Positions 3,724 through 5,166 of a stretch of DNA of 5,166 bases are shown here, piece by piece. The first letter of the stretch is position 1, and each line of letters starts with the position of its first letter. The translations under genes were made by a program, and so were the position numbers. A model generated the notes under the pieces. That model saw nothing but the letters and a program-made list of their open reading frames with translations. It had not been told where the DNA came from and did no database searches. Where the stretch lies: contig JACDBO010000107.1 of the NCBI GenBank assembly GCA_013694885.1, positions 1-5,166 of the forward strand. Direction: 5' to 3'. The DNA is from Chloroflexia bacterium. Lineage in GTDB: Bacteria > Chloroflexota > Chloroflexia > Thermomicrobiales > UBA6265.

Positions 3724-5166
3724 ATGACGAAAGACGAATCCAGGCAGGCACCGAACCCAGGTGTCGGCCACGAAAACGGGTACGTCGACGATGCCGAAGC
3801 TCCTTCAGCCAAGACTAAGGTCACGAACGTCGACACGAACGGTGTACCGCGATCGCGAAAGGTCCGCGCGCCCAGGCGCCCCGGTCCTCGCCTCCAGCCG
3901 GACCTGATCGGCAAGCTCTCTGTTCAGGGTAGCCATGTCGGGGACCGCTACGTCCGCGTCATGCGGCATACGAACGCGGACTTTTCACATGTCGGACCAG
4001 GGCACCTGATCGCCGCCGAGGAATCGTTCCAGGGGCGCGGTCCGGTCGGTCGGGCCTATGGACGAGCCAAGCGGGTCCTGATCGGCGCGCCGCTGACCAC
4101 GTCGGCGGCGATCCACGAGCGCCTGACCAAGGTCAAGGCGCTGGCGGTGCTCTCGTCGGATGCACTCTCTTCCGTGGCCTACGCGACCGAGGAGATCCTG
4201 CGCATCCTGATTCTGGTCGGGCTCGGTGCGCTGAGCCTGAGCCTGCCCATCGGCGGGGCGATCATCGCCCTGCTGATCATCGTCGGCGTCTCCTACCGGC
4301 AGACGATCAAGGCCTATCCGCGCGGCGGCGGCTCCTACATCGTCGCCAAGGACAACCTCGGCGAGGTGCCCGCCCTGGTCGCCGGCAGCGCCCTGCTGAT
4401 CGACTACATCCTGACCGTGGCGGTCAGCATCTCGGCGTCGGTGGCGGCGATGGTCTCGGCCGTGCCGGAGCTGCACACCCATCTCGTCGCCGTGGGTATC
4501 ACGTTGGTGGTGCTCGTCACCATCGTCAACCTGCGCGGCATCCGGGAGTCCGGCAGCATCTTCGCCGTGCCGACCTACCTCTTCCTGATCGGTATCTTCG
4601 CCATGATCGGGCTCGGGATCGTCCGCAACGCCGCCAACGGTTTCGCGGTCCAGGAACCCCAGCTCGAAGGGGCGGTCGCCGGGTCGGGCGCGGTCGGTCT
4701 CTTCCTGATCCTGCGCGCCTTCAGCTCAGGCTGCGCCGCGCTGACCGGCGTCGAGGCGATCTCCGACGGCGTCCCGGCCTTCCAACCACCGGAGTGGAGG
4801 AACGCGCGGACGACGCTGACGGTGATGATCTCCATCCTCGCCGTTACCTTTGCCGGGATCACCTTCCTCGCCCATCAGTACGGCGCGGTGCCGATGCCGG
4901 CCGACGAAGTGGGCTACGAGACGGTCGTCTCCCAGATCGCCCGCGGAGTCTTCGGCGGCACCAACGCCGCCTACTACTTCATCCAGTTTGCGACGATGGC
5001 GATCCTGGTGCTGGCCGCCAACACTGCCTACTCCGACTTCCCGCGTCTCGCCTACTTCATGGCCCGCGATCGCTACATGCCGAGTCAGTTCACCTTTCGC
5101 GGCGACCGCCTTGCCTTCACCACCGGCATCGTTACGCTCGGGCTCTTCTCCGCACTGGTGCTATCT
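3724..5166 (+). CDS. kimA: KimA (YdaO)-type potassium importer, APC superfamily (partial, 3' end missing)
   Basis: The first 481 residues of an integral membrane K+ importer, open to the right edge. The APC core begins near residue 112 (RVLIGAPL...HERLTKVKALAVLSSDALSSVAYATEEIL) and matches B. subtilis KimA block by block: SYRQTIKAYPRGGGSYIVAKDNLGE, DYILTVAVSISA, VNLRGIRESGSIFAVPTYLF, FSSGCAALTGVEAISDGVPAF, and MARDRYMPSQFTFRGDRL. Positions recalled as K+ ligands in KimA map to D146, Y153, D227, Y228, T231, S235, T341 and E344, all conserved at a constant offset of about 110. About eight membrane segments are visible; the last segments and the cytosolic C-terminal domain lie outside. Residues 1-111 form a hydrophilic extension absent from Bacillus KimA: a charged disordered part (1-55), then a folded-looking part (LIGKLSVQGSHVGDRYVRVM, GPGHLIAAEE). 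ATG 3724 is the first in-frame start; its Shine-Dalgarno (GAAAG, 3711-3715) is weak, and Met80 (3961) is an alternative. Confidence 0.93.
   Translation, partial: MTKDESRQAPNPGVGHENGYVDDAEAPSAKTKVTNVDTNGVPRSRKVRAPRRPGPRLQPDLIGKLSVQGSHVGDRYVRVMRHTNADFSHVGPGHLIAAEESFQGRGPVGRAYGRAKRVLIGAPLTTSAAIHERLTKVKALAVLSSDALSSVAYATEEILRILILVGLGALSLSLPIGGAIIALLIIVGVSYRQTIKAYPRGGGSYIVAKDNLGEVPALVAGSALLIDYILTVAVSISASVAAMVSAVPELHTHLVAVGITLVVLVTIVNLRGIRESGSIFAVPTYLFLIGIFAMIGLGIVRNAANGFAVQEPQLEGAVAGSGAVGLFLILRAFSSGCAALTGVEAISDGVPAFQPPEWRNARTTLTVMISILAVTFAGITFLAHQYGAVPMPADEVGYETVVSQIARGVFGGTNAAYYFIQFATMAILVLAANTAYSDFPRLAYFMARDRYMPSQFTFRGDRLAFTTGIVTLGLFSALVLS

Noticed and set aside
3985..4862. Minus-strand frames 3985-4482 and 4575-4862
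   Set aside because: They are antisense to the KimA membrane domain, and their His/Arg/Asp-rich composition is typical of reverse-strand readings of hydrophobic GC-rich genes.

Overview
The window is high-GC bacterial DNA. EF-Tu residues, high-GC codon use, a DUF4118/GAF histidine kinase and a KimA-type permease with a long N-terminal extension together suggest Chloroflexota, perhaps the Thermomicrobia. This taxonomic call is an inference from remembered family resemblance, not a search.

Left part (1-~893, minus strand): a translation-apparatus operon. A near-consensus sigma70-type promoter (TTGACG, 18 nt, TATACT) drives tRNA-Thr(UGU), tRNA-Tyr(GUA), tRNA-Thr(GGU) and then tuf (EF-Tu), which runs off the left edge. 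The order matches the E. coli thrU-tyrU-glyT-thrT-tufB cluster with the glycine tRNA missing. The 106-nt leader between the last tRNA and tuf carries two hairpins. A perfect 9-bp inverted repeat straddles the -35 box.

Middle part (994-3311, plus strand, divergent): a KdpD/KdpE-like two-component system. The sensor has the C-terminal KdpD architecture (four-helix DUF4118 membrane domain, GAF, HisKA, HATPase) and lacks the N-terminal KdpD/Usp part. Its reading frame is interrupted inside the GAF domain by one in-frame TAG (1606-1608); the same frame continues with an intact kinase core. The response regulator follows with a GTGA overlap and is very KdpE-like.

Right part (3312-5166, plus strand): a 412-bp gap holds a perfect 13-bp tandem repeat (3.3 copies), a probable dispersed-repeat fragment, a 9-nt direct repeat flanking a hairpin, and a compact structured block that can adopt two competing or pseudoknotted folds just upstream of the next gene. 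That gene is a KimA (YdaO)-type potassium importer of the APC superfamily, truncated by the right edge. The residues I recall as K+ ligands in Bacillus subtilis KimA are all present.

Together, positions 994-5166 read as a potassium-homeostasis module in which a shortened KdpD/KdpE pair sits beside KimA instead of kdpFABC. The structured kimA leader does not look like the c-di-AMP (ydaO) riboswitch that controls kimA in Bacillus. The two points most worth following up are that leader and the amber codon splitting the sensor.
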